Below the pieces are notes generated by a model. That model searched no databases and had not been told where the DNA came from. It worked only from the letters and a program-made list of their open reading frames with translations. Made by a program: the position numbers and the translations under genes. Source: Monoplex corrugatus (Eukaryota; Mollusca; Gastropoda; Littorinimorpha; Ranellidae). From it: a stretch of 64,000 bases of DNA. The stretch spans positions 54,031,712-54,095,711 of the forward strand of contig JAPXFY010000026.1 of the NCBI GenBank assembly GCA_030674185.1, in the 5' to 3' direction. Positions 54,326 through 64,000 of the stretch are shown here, piece after piece. Within the stretch, counting starts at the first letter, position 1. Every line of letters starts with the position of its first letter.

Positions 54326-55894
54326 TACTAGTCACAACAAGTTAAGCACAGGTCCTTGGACACAGGGGGCTGATCCATTCCTTCAGAAAACATTATTTTC
54401 TTTTTGTTATGCGGCAACCAGTGATGGAATCTCAAACAGCAGTGTTTGGGCGAGCCTGTGGCAACTTGTAGTGCGCATGGGGGTCTTGGTGACCTCGTTG
54501 CCGCGCGGGATAAAAAGTGCAAAGTTGCGGTAAATGTGCCTGTTTTGCAGTGAGCTTGCTGGCGACACAAGATGTGTAAAATGAAAAATTCGTTATACCC
54601 GTGCAAGAGCAGTCTTTCGAGTGAGTTTTATGCCCCTTCCTTATGCTTTATAAGCGCGGGCTTGGTTACTGTCAGCCCGTTTCTCACCATGCCACCAAGA
54701 AGAAAACTTAGCACCTTTGACAAAACCAGGGCGATTGCGTGGATGCAAGATGGCATTGCCAAGGCTGAAGTGGCGCGACGACTTGATGTGCATCATTCAG
54801 TTATTGTTAGACTGAACCAGCGTTTTAGGGCGACCAACAGCGTTGAAGAGAGGCCACGGTCAGGTCGGCCTAGGCAGACGACTCCAAGAGAAGATCGGTT
54901 CATCGAGAGGCAGGTCCTATTGCAGCGGGATGCCACCTCAACCAGCATCCAACGGCAGCTTCGTAGGGCAACTAACACCATCCTCAGCCGTCAAGCCATA
55001 CGAAACCGTCTTCACCACTTTGGCCTCGGATCACGTCGTCCAGCTGTGCGACCACGACTGCTAGCAGCCCATAAGCTTGCTCGCCGAGCTTTCTGCAAAC
55101 GTCATGCGAGATGGAACCAACAACAGTGGTCTCAGGTCCTCTTTTCGGATGAGTCGCGGTTTTGTCTTGAACACAATGATGGCCGAACTAGAGTTTGGAG
55201 GCGTGTTGGTGAACGTTACATTGATGCAGCTGTTCGTGAGACCCGGGCCTTCAGGGGAGGATCTGTTATTGTATGGGGTGCCATCAGCCTCCACCACAAG
55301 ACACCACTCTACCACATTGACGGAAACCTCACAGGCCTCCGCTATCGGGATGAAATACTGGCGCCTTTCGTTGTTCCGACCATGCAACGAATCGGACCCA
55401 TGGCAGTCTTCCAAGACGACAATGCTCGGCCACATAGAGCCCGGGTGGCCTTAGAATTCCTTGTGCAGGCCGGTATCAACAGGATGATCTTCCAGGCGTA
55501 TAGTCCCGACCTCAATCCCATCGAGCATCTTTGGGATGAGTTGGGGAGACGTGTAAAGGAGAACCATCCACCTCCCAGGGACCGTCAGGATCTCTTCCGA
55601 ATGCTGCAACTGGAATGGCAGGGAATCCCACAGAGGGTCATCAGAACACTGGTCTACTCGATGAGGAGACGCTGCATGGAATGTCTCGCCAATCGGGGTG
55701 GTCACACCCATTATTGAAATGATTTGGTGAACTGGACAGATTTGGCAAACTTTGATTTCGACCCCTCCTCTGTTTAATTGTCTGTATATCCCAAACCGTT
55801 TGTGCGATCACAATGAAATTCAATGTACGTTTGAACAAGATTATGAAATAAATCTGTTCCCAATTGGAAAGTCATGGCTTTGATATTTGTTGAA
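54326..55894 (+). mobile_element. Tc1-like transposon, family B copy 4 (right end deleted)
   Basis: Left end complete. The sequence matches other copies to TTTGATATTTGTTGAA (55894) and then jumps to GTGGGATGTTATATCCCAC of the spacer. The last 55 or so bases, including the right terminal repeat, are gone, so this copy cannot be mobilised although its gene is intact. Confidence 0.95.
54689..55717 (+). CDS. Tc1-like DD34E transposase (family B copy 4), uninterrupted
   Basis: 342 residues from ATG 54689, the same protein as copy 3 as far as I can see (including GLGSRRP). Its element has lost one end, so any protein made would act only in trans on other family B copies. Confidence 0.92.
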   Translation: MPPRRKLSTFDKTRAIAWMQDGIAKAEVARRLDVHHSVIVRLNQRFRATNSVEERPRSGRPRQTTPREDRFIERQVLLQRDATSTSIQRQLRRATNTILSRQAIRNRLHHFGLGSRRPAVRPRLLAAHKLARRAFCKRHARWNQQQWSQVLFSDESRFCLEHNDGRTRVWRRVGERYIDAAVRETRAFRGGSVIVWGAISLHHKTPLYHIDGNLTGLRYRDEILAPFVVPTMQRIGPMAVFQDDNARPHRARVALEFLVQAGINRMIFQAYSPDLNPIEHLWDELGRRVKENHPPPRDRQDLFRMLQLEWQGIPQRVIRTLVYSMRRRCMECLANRGGHTHY

Positions 55895-56189
55895 TGTGGG
55901 ATGTTATATCCCACATGTATATATACCTGTCCCTCTCACTATGATAATGTGTGTTTTATCTCAGTTTAACTGTTGTTAACCGCCTTAACGTTCATGGCGC
56001 AGCTGAAGCTGTGTCTGTCTGATTATGTATCTGTATAACAAACACAGACATATCAATTTTTCAATGATTTATTTTCAAACTTGATAACAATTATGGTAAT
56101 AGAATATCAGTAGTAGCAGTAGTAACATGAAAACTGTGATATGATTGCTCCATTGAACAATGCACAGAGTGGAAAACAAACGTATAGCT

Positions 56190-56337
56190 GTACCATTAAT
56201 AATAATAATTAATTAATAATTACAATATTTATATAGCGCAAAATCTTGATAAAATCAAATCTAAGCGCTGAAGCAGACACACACGCAGGCACGCACGCCC
56301 GCACACACACGCACGCACGCACACACACAGACACACA

Positions 56338-56370
<33 letters not shown>

Positions 56371-57567
56371 ACACACACGCATGGCTATAAATGGGGAGAA
56401 AGAATAAAAGCAATAAAAGCAAGAATAAAAGCAATGGAAAATTATAGAGAGCATAGCATACAATTATATATTATAACCATGTGATTCCCTCCGAGCGGAG
56501 ACAGGCTGCAGAGGGGAGGGTTGAGTGAGGTTAGGATTTTATGCAGGAGAGAAAAGGTGAGTTTTGAGAGCGGACTTGAGAGCGGACAAAAGTAGGTTGC
56601 TGACGGACTGAGAGAGGAAGTTTGTTCCAGGAGAGTGGACCAGAAACAGAGAAGGCTCGTGGACCATAGTGGACCATAGTGGACCATAGTGCGTGGAAAG
56701 CGAAGAGTCAGAGGATCAGAGGCAGAGCGGAGGGTACGTGAGGGAACATAGATCTCAAGTAGGCTTGACAGGTAATCGGGGGCTGCGTTATTGAGGCTTT
56801 TGTAGCACATGGTGTCTAGTTTGTACTGTATGCGCTTTGATACAGGGAGCCAGTGAAGTTGTGCCAGGAGAGGAGATATGTGGTCAGCTTTTTTCTTTTT
56901 GAGTACAAGGCGTGCAGCATTGTTTTGAATGCGCTGTAGGATGTGAATGGTGGAGGCAGGAAGACCAGACAGGAGTGAATTGCAATAGTCAATGCGAGAC
57001 ATTATGAAGGAGAGAACGAGTTTTGCAGTTGTTTCGACAGAGAGATACTTCCTGATCAGCTTTATACGATGGAGATGATAGTAGCAGGATCTGGCAGTTT
57101 GAGAAACAAAGTTGTTCATGGAGAGGGTAGAGTCAATGCAGACACCAAGGTTTTTAGCTGAATCAGAAATTGGGACTGATGTGTTACATAATGGGAGAGA
57201 AAGAGGAGGCAGCTGAGAAAGTTTCTGACGGGTGCCAATGAGGATAGCTTCTGTTTTGTCGTCATTAAGCTGAAGTCTATTGTGTGTCATCCAGTTCTTA
57301 ATGTCCGAGTAACACTCAGTGGTGCGAGTCAACAGGCGCTGTATATTATCAGGTGAGTCACTGTCTTGAAGTTGGGTGTCATCAGCATAGAAGTGGTGTT
57401 TTATAGAATGGGAGTTGGTGATGGTGGACAGGGGGGAGGTGTAAAGAGTGAAAAGAACAGGGCCAAGGACAGATCCTTGTGGAACACCACAGGTCAGGTA
57501 TGCAGGTTGAGAGTAAGTGCCATTGATGAGAACGGTTTGTTTTGCCAAACCATCATTTTTCATGTAA
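56190..57567 (-). mobile_element. CR1/L2-like LINE, 5' truncated, rearranged 3' part (array unit 3)
   Basis: Like units 1 and 2, but with local slippage: GAGAGCGGAC replaces AAGGAGAC near 56579, and TGGACCATAG is present three times (56661-56691) while GTATTGAGCTTA is lost. The frame therefore diverges after YVPSRTLRS and runs on into the 3' UTR (57563-56442). Confidence 0.86.
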
Positions 57568-57687
57568 CTCCCCAGAGCAGTGTAATATCGTCTATAGGCT
57601 ATGTAAAATACAGAATGACAGTGTATTACATAACAAGGAACAAGGCCAGTATTTCTTGAACAATACCGACCACAATTTTAGTACGAG

Positions 57688-58303
57688 TTCATGGTGCACT
57701 GTTGGAATAACGCACATACACTTGTTTGTAACACCAACAACATATACTGTAGGAATGACGTCTTTACACTTATTTGTAACACCGGCAACTTGTACTGTAG
57801 GAATGACGTTTGTACACCTGTTTGTAACACCAACATGTACTGTAGGAATGACGTCTGTACACCTGTTTGTAACACCAACATCATGTATTGTAGGAATGAC
57901 GTCTGTACACCTGTGTGTAACACCAACAATTTGTACAGTAGGAATGACGTCTGTACACCTGTGTGTAACATCAACAACTTGTACTGTAGGAATGACGTCT
58001 GTACACCTGTTTGTAACACTAACAACTTGTACTGTAGGGATGACGTCTGTACACCTGTTTGTAACACCAACAACTTGTACTGTAGGGATGACTTCTGTAC
58101 ACCTGTTTGTAACACCAACAACATGTACTGTAGGGATGACGTCTGTACACCTGTTTGTAACACCAACAACATGTACTGTAGGAATGACGTCTGTACACCT
58201 GCTTGTAACACCAACAACTTGTACTGTAGGGATGACGCATGCACACCTGCTTGTAATATCAATAACTGTACTATAGGAATGTTTGTAACTCCAAATGTAG
58301 GTT
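57688..58303. repeat. 48-bp minisatellite (unit 3)
   Basis: Third copy of the array at 47760-48375, with the same variant order. Confidence 0.94.
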
Positions 58304-58873
58304 AAGTCCACTGAGTGGTTTGACGTCATTGATGCACGCAGCCCCATTCAATGGATTATGTCTGTTATTCCATTGAATGGTCTGAGGTCATTGATGTGTT
58401 CAGACAACTTAATCAGATTGTATCTGTCAGGTGACTTATTTGGAACTTAAAGCATCCGTTCTATTCGCCATCTTCCCATTAATTCTGCAGCAAAAACTCT
58501 CGTAATCTATGGTGTACTTTCTCGTCTTTTCATTGATGCTCCCTTCTCTGTTGTTCAGCCTCGACAGAAAGTTCCATATTTTGCTGTGAGAGTCGACCTT
58601 AAAACTTGTCATTATGAGAGTTTCACATCACTGCTTTGTACGCGTCTTCAAAGCCAAGGCTGCTTGTATGTGTTACAGTGTTGTCTCTGGTGTTGCTCCT
58701 GCTTAGATCCCTAAATTCTTCCATGTGAATTATCCTTCCCGTACTCTTCACTCTTCTTCTTGAACTTAACTATTCAAAATCGTTCAATACAGACGCAAGA
58801 CTCATGCTTTCGAATCTTTTGCCCCGTTCGTACCTTTTTATGGAATAATCTGCCTTTTTATCTGAGAAATATA

Positions 58874-60487
58874 TACTAGTCACAACAAGTTAAGCACAGG
58901 TCCTTGGACACAGGGGGCTGATCCATTCCTTCAGAAAACATTATTTTCTTTTTGTTATGCGGCAACCAGTGATGGAATCTCAAACAGCAGTGTTTGGGCG
59001 AGCCTGTGGCAACTTGTAGTGCGCATGGGGGTCTTGGTGACCTCGTTGCCGCGCGGGATAAAAAGTGCAAAGTTGCGGTAAATGTGCCTGTTTTGCAGTG
59101 AGCTTGCTGGCGACACAAGATGTGTAAAATGAAAAATTCGTTATACCCGTGCAAGAGCAGTCTTTCGAGTGAGTTTTATGCCCCTTCCTTATGCTTTATA
59201 AGCGCGGGCTTGGTTACTGTCAGCCCGTTTCTCACCATGCCACCAAGAAGAAAACTTAGCACCTTTGACAAAACCAGGGCGATTGCGTGGATGCAAGATG
59301 GCATTGCCAAGGCTGAAGTGGCGCGACGACTTGATGTGCATCATTCAGTTATTGTTAGACTGAACCAGCGTTTTAGGGCGACCAACAGCGTTGAAGAGAG
59401 GCCACGGTCAGGTCGGCCTAGGCAGACGACTCCAAGAGAAGATCGGTTCATCGAGAGGCAGGTCCTATTGCAGCGGGATGCCACCTCAACCAGCATCCAA
59501 CGGCAGCTTCGTAGGGCAACTAACACCATCCTCAGCCGTCAAGCCATACGAAACCGTCTTCACCACTTTGGCCTCGGATCACGTCGTCCAGCTGTGCGAC
59601 CACGACTGCTAGCAGCCCATAAGCTTGCTCGCCGAGCTTTCTGCAAACGTCATGCGAGATGGAACCAACAACAGTGGTCTCAGGTCCTCTTTTCGGATGA
59701 GTCGCGGTTTTGTCTTGAACACAATGATGGCCGAACTAGAGTTTGGAGGCGTGTTGGTGAACGTTACATTGATGCAGCTGTTCGTGAGACCCGGGCCTTC
59801 AGGGGAGGATCTGTTATTGTATGGGGTGCCATCAGCCTCCACCACAAGACACCACTCTACCACATTGACGGAAACCTCACAGGCCTCCGCTATCGGGATG
59901 AAATACTGGCGCCTTTCGTTGTTCCGACCATGCAACGAATCGGACCCATGGCAGTCTTCCAAGACGACAATGCTCGGCCACATAGAGCCGGGTGGCCTTA
60001 GAATTCCTTGTGCAGGCCGGTATCAACAGGATGATCTTCCAGGCGTATAGTCCCGACCTCAATCCCATCGAGCATCTTTGGGATGAGTTGGGGAGACGTG
60101 TAAAGGAGAACCATCCACCTCCCAGGGACCGTCAGGATCTCTTCCGAATGCTGCAACTGGAATGGCAGGGAATCCCACAGAGGGTCATCAGAACACTGGT
60201 CTACTCGATGAGGAGACGCTGCATGGAATGTCTCGCCAATCGGGGTGGTCACACCCATTATTGAAATGATTTGGTGAACTGGACAGATTTGGCAAACTTT
60301 GATTTCGACCCCTCCTCTGTTTAATTGTCTGTATATCCCAAACCGTTTGTGCGATCACAATGAAATTCAATGTACGTTTGAACAAGATTATGAAATAAAT
60401 CTGTTCCCAATTGGAAAGTCATGGCTTTGATATTTGTTGAAAATATGCGGGTACATGTAAACTGTGCTTAACTTGTTGTGACTAGTA
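58874..60487 (+). mobile_element. Tc1-like transposon, family B copy 5
   Basis: Both terminal repeats present; 1614 bp, one base shorter than copies 2 and 3. The right flank TATATAACCTGTCC is unique, marking the original right-hand insertion site and the end of the array. Confidence 0.95.
59237..60264 (+). pseudogene. Tc1-like transposase (family B copy 5), single-base frameshift
   Basis: Identical in layout to copies 3 and 4, except that one C is missing at about 59988 (AGAGCCGGGTGG for AGAGCCCGGGTGG), just after the second catalytic D motif QDDNARPHRA. The frame ends in a stop within four codons, and the region with the catalytic E (SPDLNPIEHLWDEL) continues in another frame. The only clear lesion, so very recent or possibly a sequencing error. 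Confidence 0.88.
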
Positions 60488-60591
60488 TATATAACCTGTC
60501 CTCTTTTACAGTCCACATTTTCTTCGTAACAGTAACACACTCTCAAGCACAATGTCATGAGTATAGTTCCATACAACACATATACTACACG

Positions 60592-62176
60592 TCATTATTG
60601 AAGGGCCAGGAACGTTTTTGAGTCAATTTTTGAAAGGAGAAATAACCTATTTTCTCTTACTCTTTTCTCCAATTCGTTGCCGTAACTGAATGGATAAGAG
60701 GTCAGACAACATTGCAGTTTCCTTTTGGCACGTGTTTGGGGATTTGCCGATTTGCAATGGGCGGCCCAAGGAAGACAATTTCCACACGAAATTGTCGAAT
60801 CTTCAGCAGGGTCTCTCTGACGACGCAGGCAAGGTAGCGACAAAATTCGCTTTGCACGTGCAAGGCAAGCCCTTTTTGAACACTACTCCAGCCAAAGTTG
60901 CCCGCAGACGAGGATAAAAAGGACCCGTTCTTGGTTCGTTTTAACCATGCTTGCAAGACGACGGATGACGGATGAGCAGCGGGGGAGAGCCCTCGCTCTG
61001 CTTGATGAAGGCCTAGCGCAGCGGGAAGTTGCTAGACGACTTGAAGTGTCGCATTCCACAATCCAGAGACTGCTGGAGCGCTTCAATGAGACTGGAGCAG
61101 TCCAGGAAAGGCGTCACACGGGTTGACCCAGAGTAACGACAAGACAGCAAGACCGCTACCTTGCCCTCTCCGTCCTGAGGGAAAGGGCATCCACTGCGGT
61201 GACCTTGAGGGGTCAGCTGAGGGACGCAACAGCTGCAGCACGGTGAGAAGACGGCTACATGAGGCAAACTTGAGGTCACGGAGACCGGCCGTCCGACCCG
61301 TGCTGTCACCGGTCAACAGAGTGCGCCGCATGACCTGGGCCAGGGAGCACGTGACCTGGACAAGGCAACAGTGGGCCCGGGTCTTGTTTTCGGATGAGTC
61401 CAGGTTCACCCTGACCTTTAACGATGGCCGGGCTCGGGTGTGGCGACGTCAAGGGGAGAGGTTCGCTGACGCCACTGTCCAAGAGCATAACCGGTACGGC
61501 GGCGGGTCGGTGATGGTGTGGGGTGGCATGAGCCGTGGTACCCGGACCCCCCTGCTCCCCATTGACGGCATCCTGAACGGGGTCCGGTACCGGGACGAGG
61601 TTCTGGCGGCCGTGGCACTGCCTGCGCTTGTGGACCTTGGTCAAGGCGCCATCTTCCAGGACGACAATGCACCTGCGCATCGAGCACGCCTTGTGACCGA
61701 CTTCCTGGAGCAGCATGAAGTCGTCCGTATGGCCTGGCCAGCGTGCTCACCTGACCTGAACCCAATGGAACACCTCTGGGATGTGCTCGGGAGGCGCATC
61801 AGGGACAACCACCCCCCACCGGGCACCCTGGCCAGGCTGGTCGACATCCTGCAGATCGAGTGGGCGGCCATCCCTCAGGACACACTCCGTACCCTTGTGG
61901 GGTCGATGCATCGGCGCTGTGAAGCATGCATCCAGGCTCGGGGCGGACACACGCGATATTGAAAACAGATTGGCCAAATCTGACACTTTCTGTTTTTTGA
62001 AAAGGGGGGGATGTTCCTTTAAATGCATGTGCTGTTCACTAATGGGTCATTGTGCTAATTTCTTTTTCCAAAACAGGTGTGGAAATGATGAAATAAAACA
62101 TAGAATCAATTCTAAACATTGTCAATTATTTCAACTTAAAATTAGAGAGGAAGGAAGAAGTGGCCCTTAAATTATG
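60592..62176 (+). mobile_element. Tc1-like transposon, family D
   Basis: Imperfect terminal inverted repeats CATTATTGAAGGGCCA (about 60592) and TGGCCCTTAAATTATG (about 62160-62175) bound a broken transposase gene. The exact ends are less sure than for families A-C. The right flank runs straight into minus-oriented 34-bp minisatellite units. Confidence 0.75.
60947..61962 (+). pseudogene. Tc1-like transposase (family D), stop and frameshift
   Basis: ATG 60947 (MLARRRMTDEQRGRALALLD) opens a helix-turn-helix domain (LEVSHSTIQRLLERF). A CGA to TGA change at about 61124 interrupts the basic linker (TGRP motif), and a deletion near 61243 shifts frame before RRRLHEANLRSRRPAVRP. The DDE core is otherwise complete: LFSDESRFTL, GGGSVMVWGGMS, FQDDNAPAHRA, SPDLNPMEHLWDVL, with 34 residues between the second D and E. 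High GC (about 62%) distinguishes it from families A-C and its AT-rich surroundings. Confidence 0.9.
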
Positions 62177-62177
62177 A

Positions 62178-62277
62178 TTAGGAGTATATAGTGACACTAT
62201 GGACATGATACTACAACACATACAGTGACGCTATGGACATGATACTACAACACATACAATGACACATTGGACATGAT
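62178..62277 (-). repeat. 34-bp minisatellite, block 3 (about 3 copies before gap)
   Basis: Units TATGGACATGATACTACAAC + ACATACAGTGACGC, in the same orientation as block 1. It is cut off by the assembly gap, so its real length is unknown. Confidence 0.92.
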
Positions 62278-62377
62278 NNNNNNNNNNNNNNNNNNNNNNN
62301 NNNNNNNNNNNNNNNNNNNNNNNNNNNNNNNNNNNNNNNNNNNNNNNNNNNNNNNNNNNNNNNNNNNNNNNNNNNNN
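62278..62377. other. Assembly gap (100 N)
   Basis: Exactly 100 N, the usual placeholder for a gap of unknown size. It starts inside the 34-bp minisatellite, which presumably caused the break. Confidence 0.99.
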
Positions 62378-63702
62378 GTCTATTCCCTTCAGTCTGCTTA
62401 CCGTTCTGGACATAGTACCAAAAAACTGCTTTTCCCCAAAATCTGCAACGACTTACTGACTACTCTCGACTCTAACAACGTATCACTTTTGACTCTCTTG
62501 GACCTATCTGCTGCCTTTGACACTATTGACCACTCTAATCCTTCTCTCCCGTCTACATCACTCTTTTGGGCTCCATGATACTGTCTTGAACTGGTTTCAT
62601 TCTTACATCACCAATCGTCTGCAAGTAGTTTTCTGTCAATGGTCTTTCTTCTAATCCTTCCTGTCTGACTTACGGAGTGCCACAAGGATCTGTTCTGGGC
62701 CCCCTACTTTTCATTCTCTACACCTACCCTGTCTCCTCTATTGTCCAAGAACACCTGCTTCAGCATCATTCTTTCTCGGATGACAATCAGCTGTATGTCT
62801 CTGGGCCTCTCCCTGACCTTCCCATCATGATCCAGAAAACCCAATCTTGTGTAGCTGACCTGAAGGATTGGATGACTGAAAACAAACTGAAATTAAATGA
62901 AGAGAAATCCGAATTGATTTTGATCACCCCACCCAAACTCCAAAATCACCCCTCTCTTCCAACCTCTGTCACACTTGTTGACTCATCTATCCCCCTCTCC
63001 CATTTTGCCCGTAACCTTGGTGTAACTCTTGATCAAACCCTGTCCTTCCACCAGCATGTGAGCAACGTCTGTCGGACTTGTTTTCTTGAACTCCGCCGAA
63101 TTGCTTCTATCCGTCACCTCCTCTCAGAAGACACGGCAAAGGCTCTTGTCTGTGCATTTGTTCTATCCCGTCTCGATTACTGTAATGCTCTTTTTTCTGG
63201 TTCCCCCTCTCATCTCATTAACAAACTTCAGAAAGTTCAAAATCATGCTGCCCGTCTCATCTTCCGCTCTTCAAAATTTAACCATGTTACGCCATTGCTC
63301 TGTTCTCTCCACTGGCTCCCTGTTCAGCAAAGAATATCCTACAAGATTGCCTGCCTCTGCTTCAAATCTATTGAGTCTTCCTGTCCTGAGTATCTCACCC
63401 ATCTGTTACATCTCTACACGCCATCTCGAGCTTTGCGGTCCTCATCTGATACCCGTCTCTATAGTATCCCCATAGTCCGCACTAAAAGGTTTGGGCAGCG
63501 TTCTTTTTCCTATCAAGCTCCAACCATCTGGAATCAGTTACCTCGCTCTCTTAGATACTCACCCTCTCTGTCCACATTCAAACGCTCCCTCAAAACTCAC
63601 CTGTTTCCCAAAACTGGTAATCTCTGCCCCCTTCCCCCATGTAATGTAATGGTGACATTTAGTGTCTTAGTGTCAATGTGTCATTGTATTTGCATGTCAT
63701 GC

Positions 63703-63734
<32 letters not shown>

Positions 63735-63855
63735 TGTGTGTGTGTGGGTGCTTCTGTGGGCGTGTGTGTGTGTGCTTGTGATTCTGGTTATATGTTTTGC
63801 CATTGTAAACGCTTAGGGCATTAATTTGATTAGGGTACTAAATGTTCATAATAAT
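62378..63855 (+). mobile_element. CR1/L2-like LINE, 5' end lost in gap
   Basis: RT and C-terminal coding part followed by a 3' UTR with a TG tract (63700-63780) and an AATAATAATAAATAATAAC tail. Same LINE group as the array element (shared VPQGSVLGP, SRLDYCNALF, HWLPVQQRISYKI), but clearly a different family. Confidence 0.85.
62384..63625 (+). pseudogene. LINE reverse transcriptase, partial and frameshifted
   Basis: Starts in RT with SAYRSGHSTKKLL and LLDLSAAFDTIDHS (one catalytic Asp), breaks near 62535-62670 (frameshifts and stops), then continues from 62677 with PQGSVLGPLLFILYTYPVSS. The active site reads FSDDNQLY where FADDTQLY is usual. The two Asp are kept, but Ala is Ser and Thr is Asn. 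It ends with SYQAPTIWNQLPRSLRYSPS and LKTHLFPKTGN. The open frame running on into TG repeats to 63816 is probably not coding. Confidence 0.85.
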
Positions 63856-63865
63856 AATAAATAAT

Positions 63866-64000
63866 AACACTAAACAAGGCATTACACAATGCAGTATAAA
63901 CACAACACAATACAACACTAAACAAGGCATTACACAATGCAGTATAACACAATACAACACTAAACAAGGCATTACACAATGCAGTATAACACAACACAAT
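63866..64000. repeat. About 41-bp tandem repeat, runs off window
   Basis: Unit ACACTAAACAAGGCATTACA + CAATGCAGTATAACACAATACA, at least three copies starting at the LINE tail. Continues beyond the window. Confidence 0.88.

Larger units (their letters stand above)
43588..60487 (+). repeat. Tandem array: Tc1 family B plus 3.7-kb spacer, three spacers and five Tc1-bounded borders
   Basis: Starts of Tc1 family B at 43588, 48947, 54326 and 58874 define units of 5359, 5379 and 4548 bases, ending with a fourth Tc1. Each spacer carries the palindrome (lost in unit 3), a minus-strand LINE 3' part, a 48-bp minisatellite and a degenerate LINE fragment. Spacer 1 starts and ends with the same sequences as spacers 2 and 3 (TATTTTTCTAATTTTG at the start, CTGAGAAATATA at the end). 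The outer flanks differ: CCACCTCCACATA on the left, TATATAACCTGTCC on the right. Confidence 0.95.

Overview
This window is animal nuclear DNA, most probably from a gastropod mollusc. The clue is two broken copies of a chemosensory-type receptor that joins C-type lectin, LDL-receptor class A (LDLa), leucine-rich repeat (LRR) and seven-transmembrane (7TM) parts, the architecture of the molluscan GRL101-like GPCRs. The species assignment is inference. There are no operons, rRNA or CRISPR, and I find no intact host gene. Almost everything else is mobile or repetitive DNA.

Layout. 1-6.2 kb: a decayed Ty3/gypsy-type LTR retrotransposon (gag, protease, RT, RNase H, integrase) with a Tc1-like element of family A at the same position in each LTR. 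6.2-10.1 kb: microsatellites, then GRL101-like pseudogene 1 (minus strand, lacking TM2-TM7). 11.1-14.4 kb: an RTE-type LINE tail, an intact Tc1-like element (family B) and a 44-bp minisatellite. 14.9-21.7 kb: GRL101-like pseudogene 2 (minus), interrupted by an RTE-type LINE that sits inside a tandemly duplicated LRR exon. 21.8-25.4 kb: Tc1 family A copy 3, a unique block, and a 34-bp minisatellite. 25.5-33.2 kb: degenerate LINE pieces, a 35-bp minisatellite and an intact Tc1-like element of family C. 34.1-38.3 kb: Tc1 family A copy 4, itself invaded by a LINE fragment carrying a tRNA-like SINE, then a rearranged duplicate of the 6.4-8.3 kb region. 38.3-45.6 kb: an inverted copy of the 23.0-25.4 kb locus with a much larger 34-bp array, carrying Tc1 family A copy 5 and family B copy 2. 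43.6-60.5 kb: a tandem array with a unit of about 5.4 kb (Tc1 family B + palindrome + CR1/L2-like LINE + 48-bp minisatellite). 60.6-62.2 kb: a broken Tc1-like element of family D. 62.3 kb: a 100-N assembly gap. 62.4-63.8 kb: another CR1/L2-like LINE, then a short tandem repeat to the window end.

How it fits together. Four related Tc1-like (DD34E) families have shaped this locus. Families B (four uninterrupted transposases) and C (one) look recently active, while every family A and D copy is broken. Two family B copies in the same orientation, flanking about 3.7 kb, explain the 17-kb tandem array by unequal crossing-over. The inverted locus at 23-25 kb preserves the empty target sites of two insertions (family B at 43.6 kb and family A at 41.2 kb). 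The most interesting results are structural (nested insertion in both LTRs, TE-mediated amplification, palindrome-linked deletion, tRNA-like segments in LINE tails). I found no new enzymatic system.
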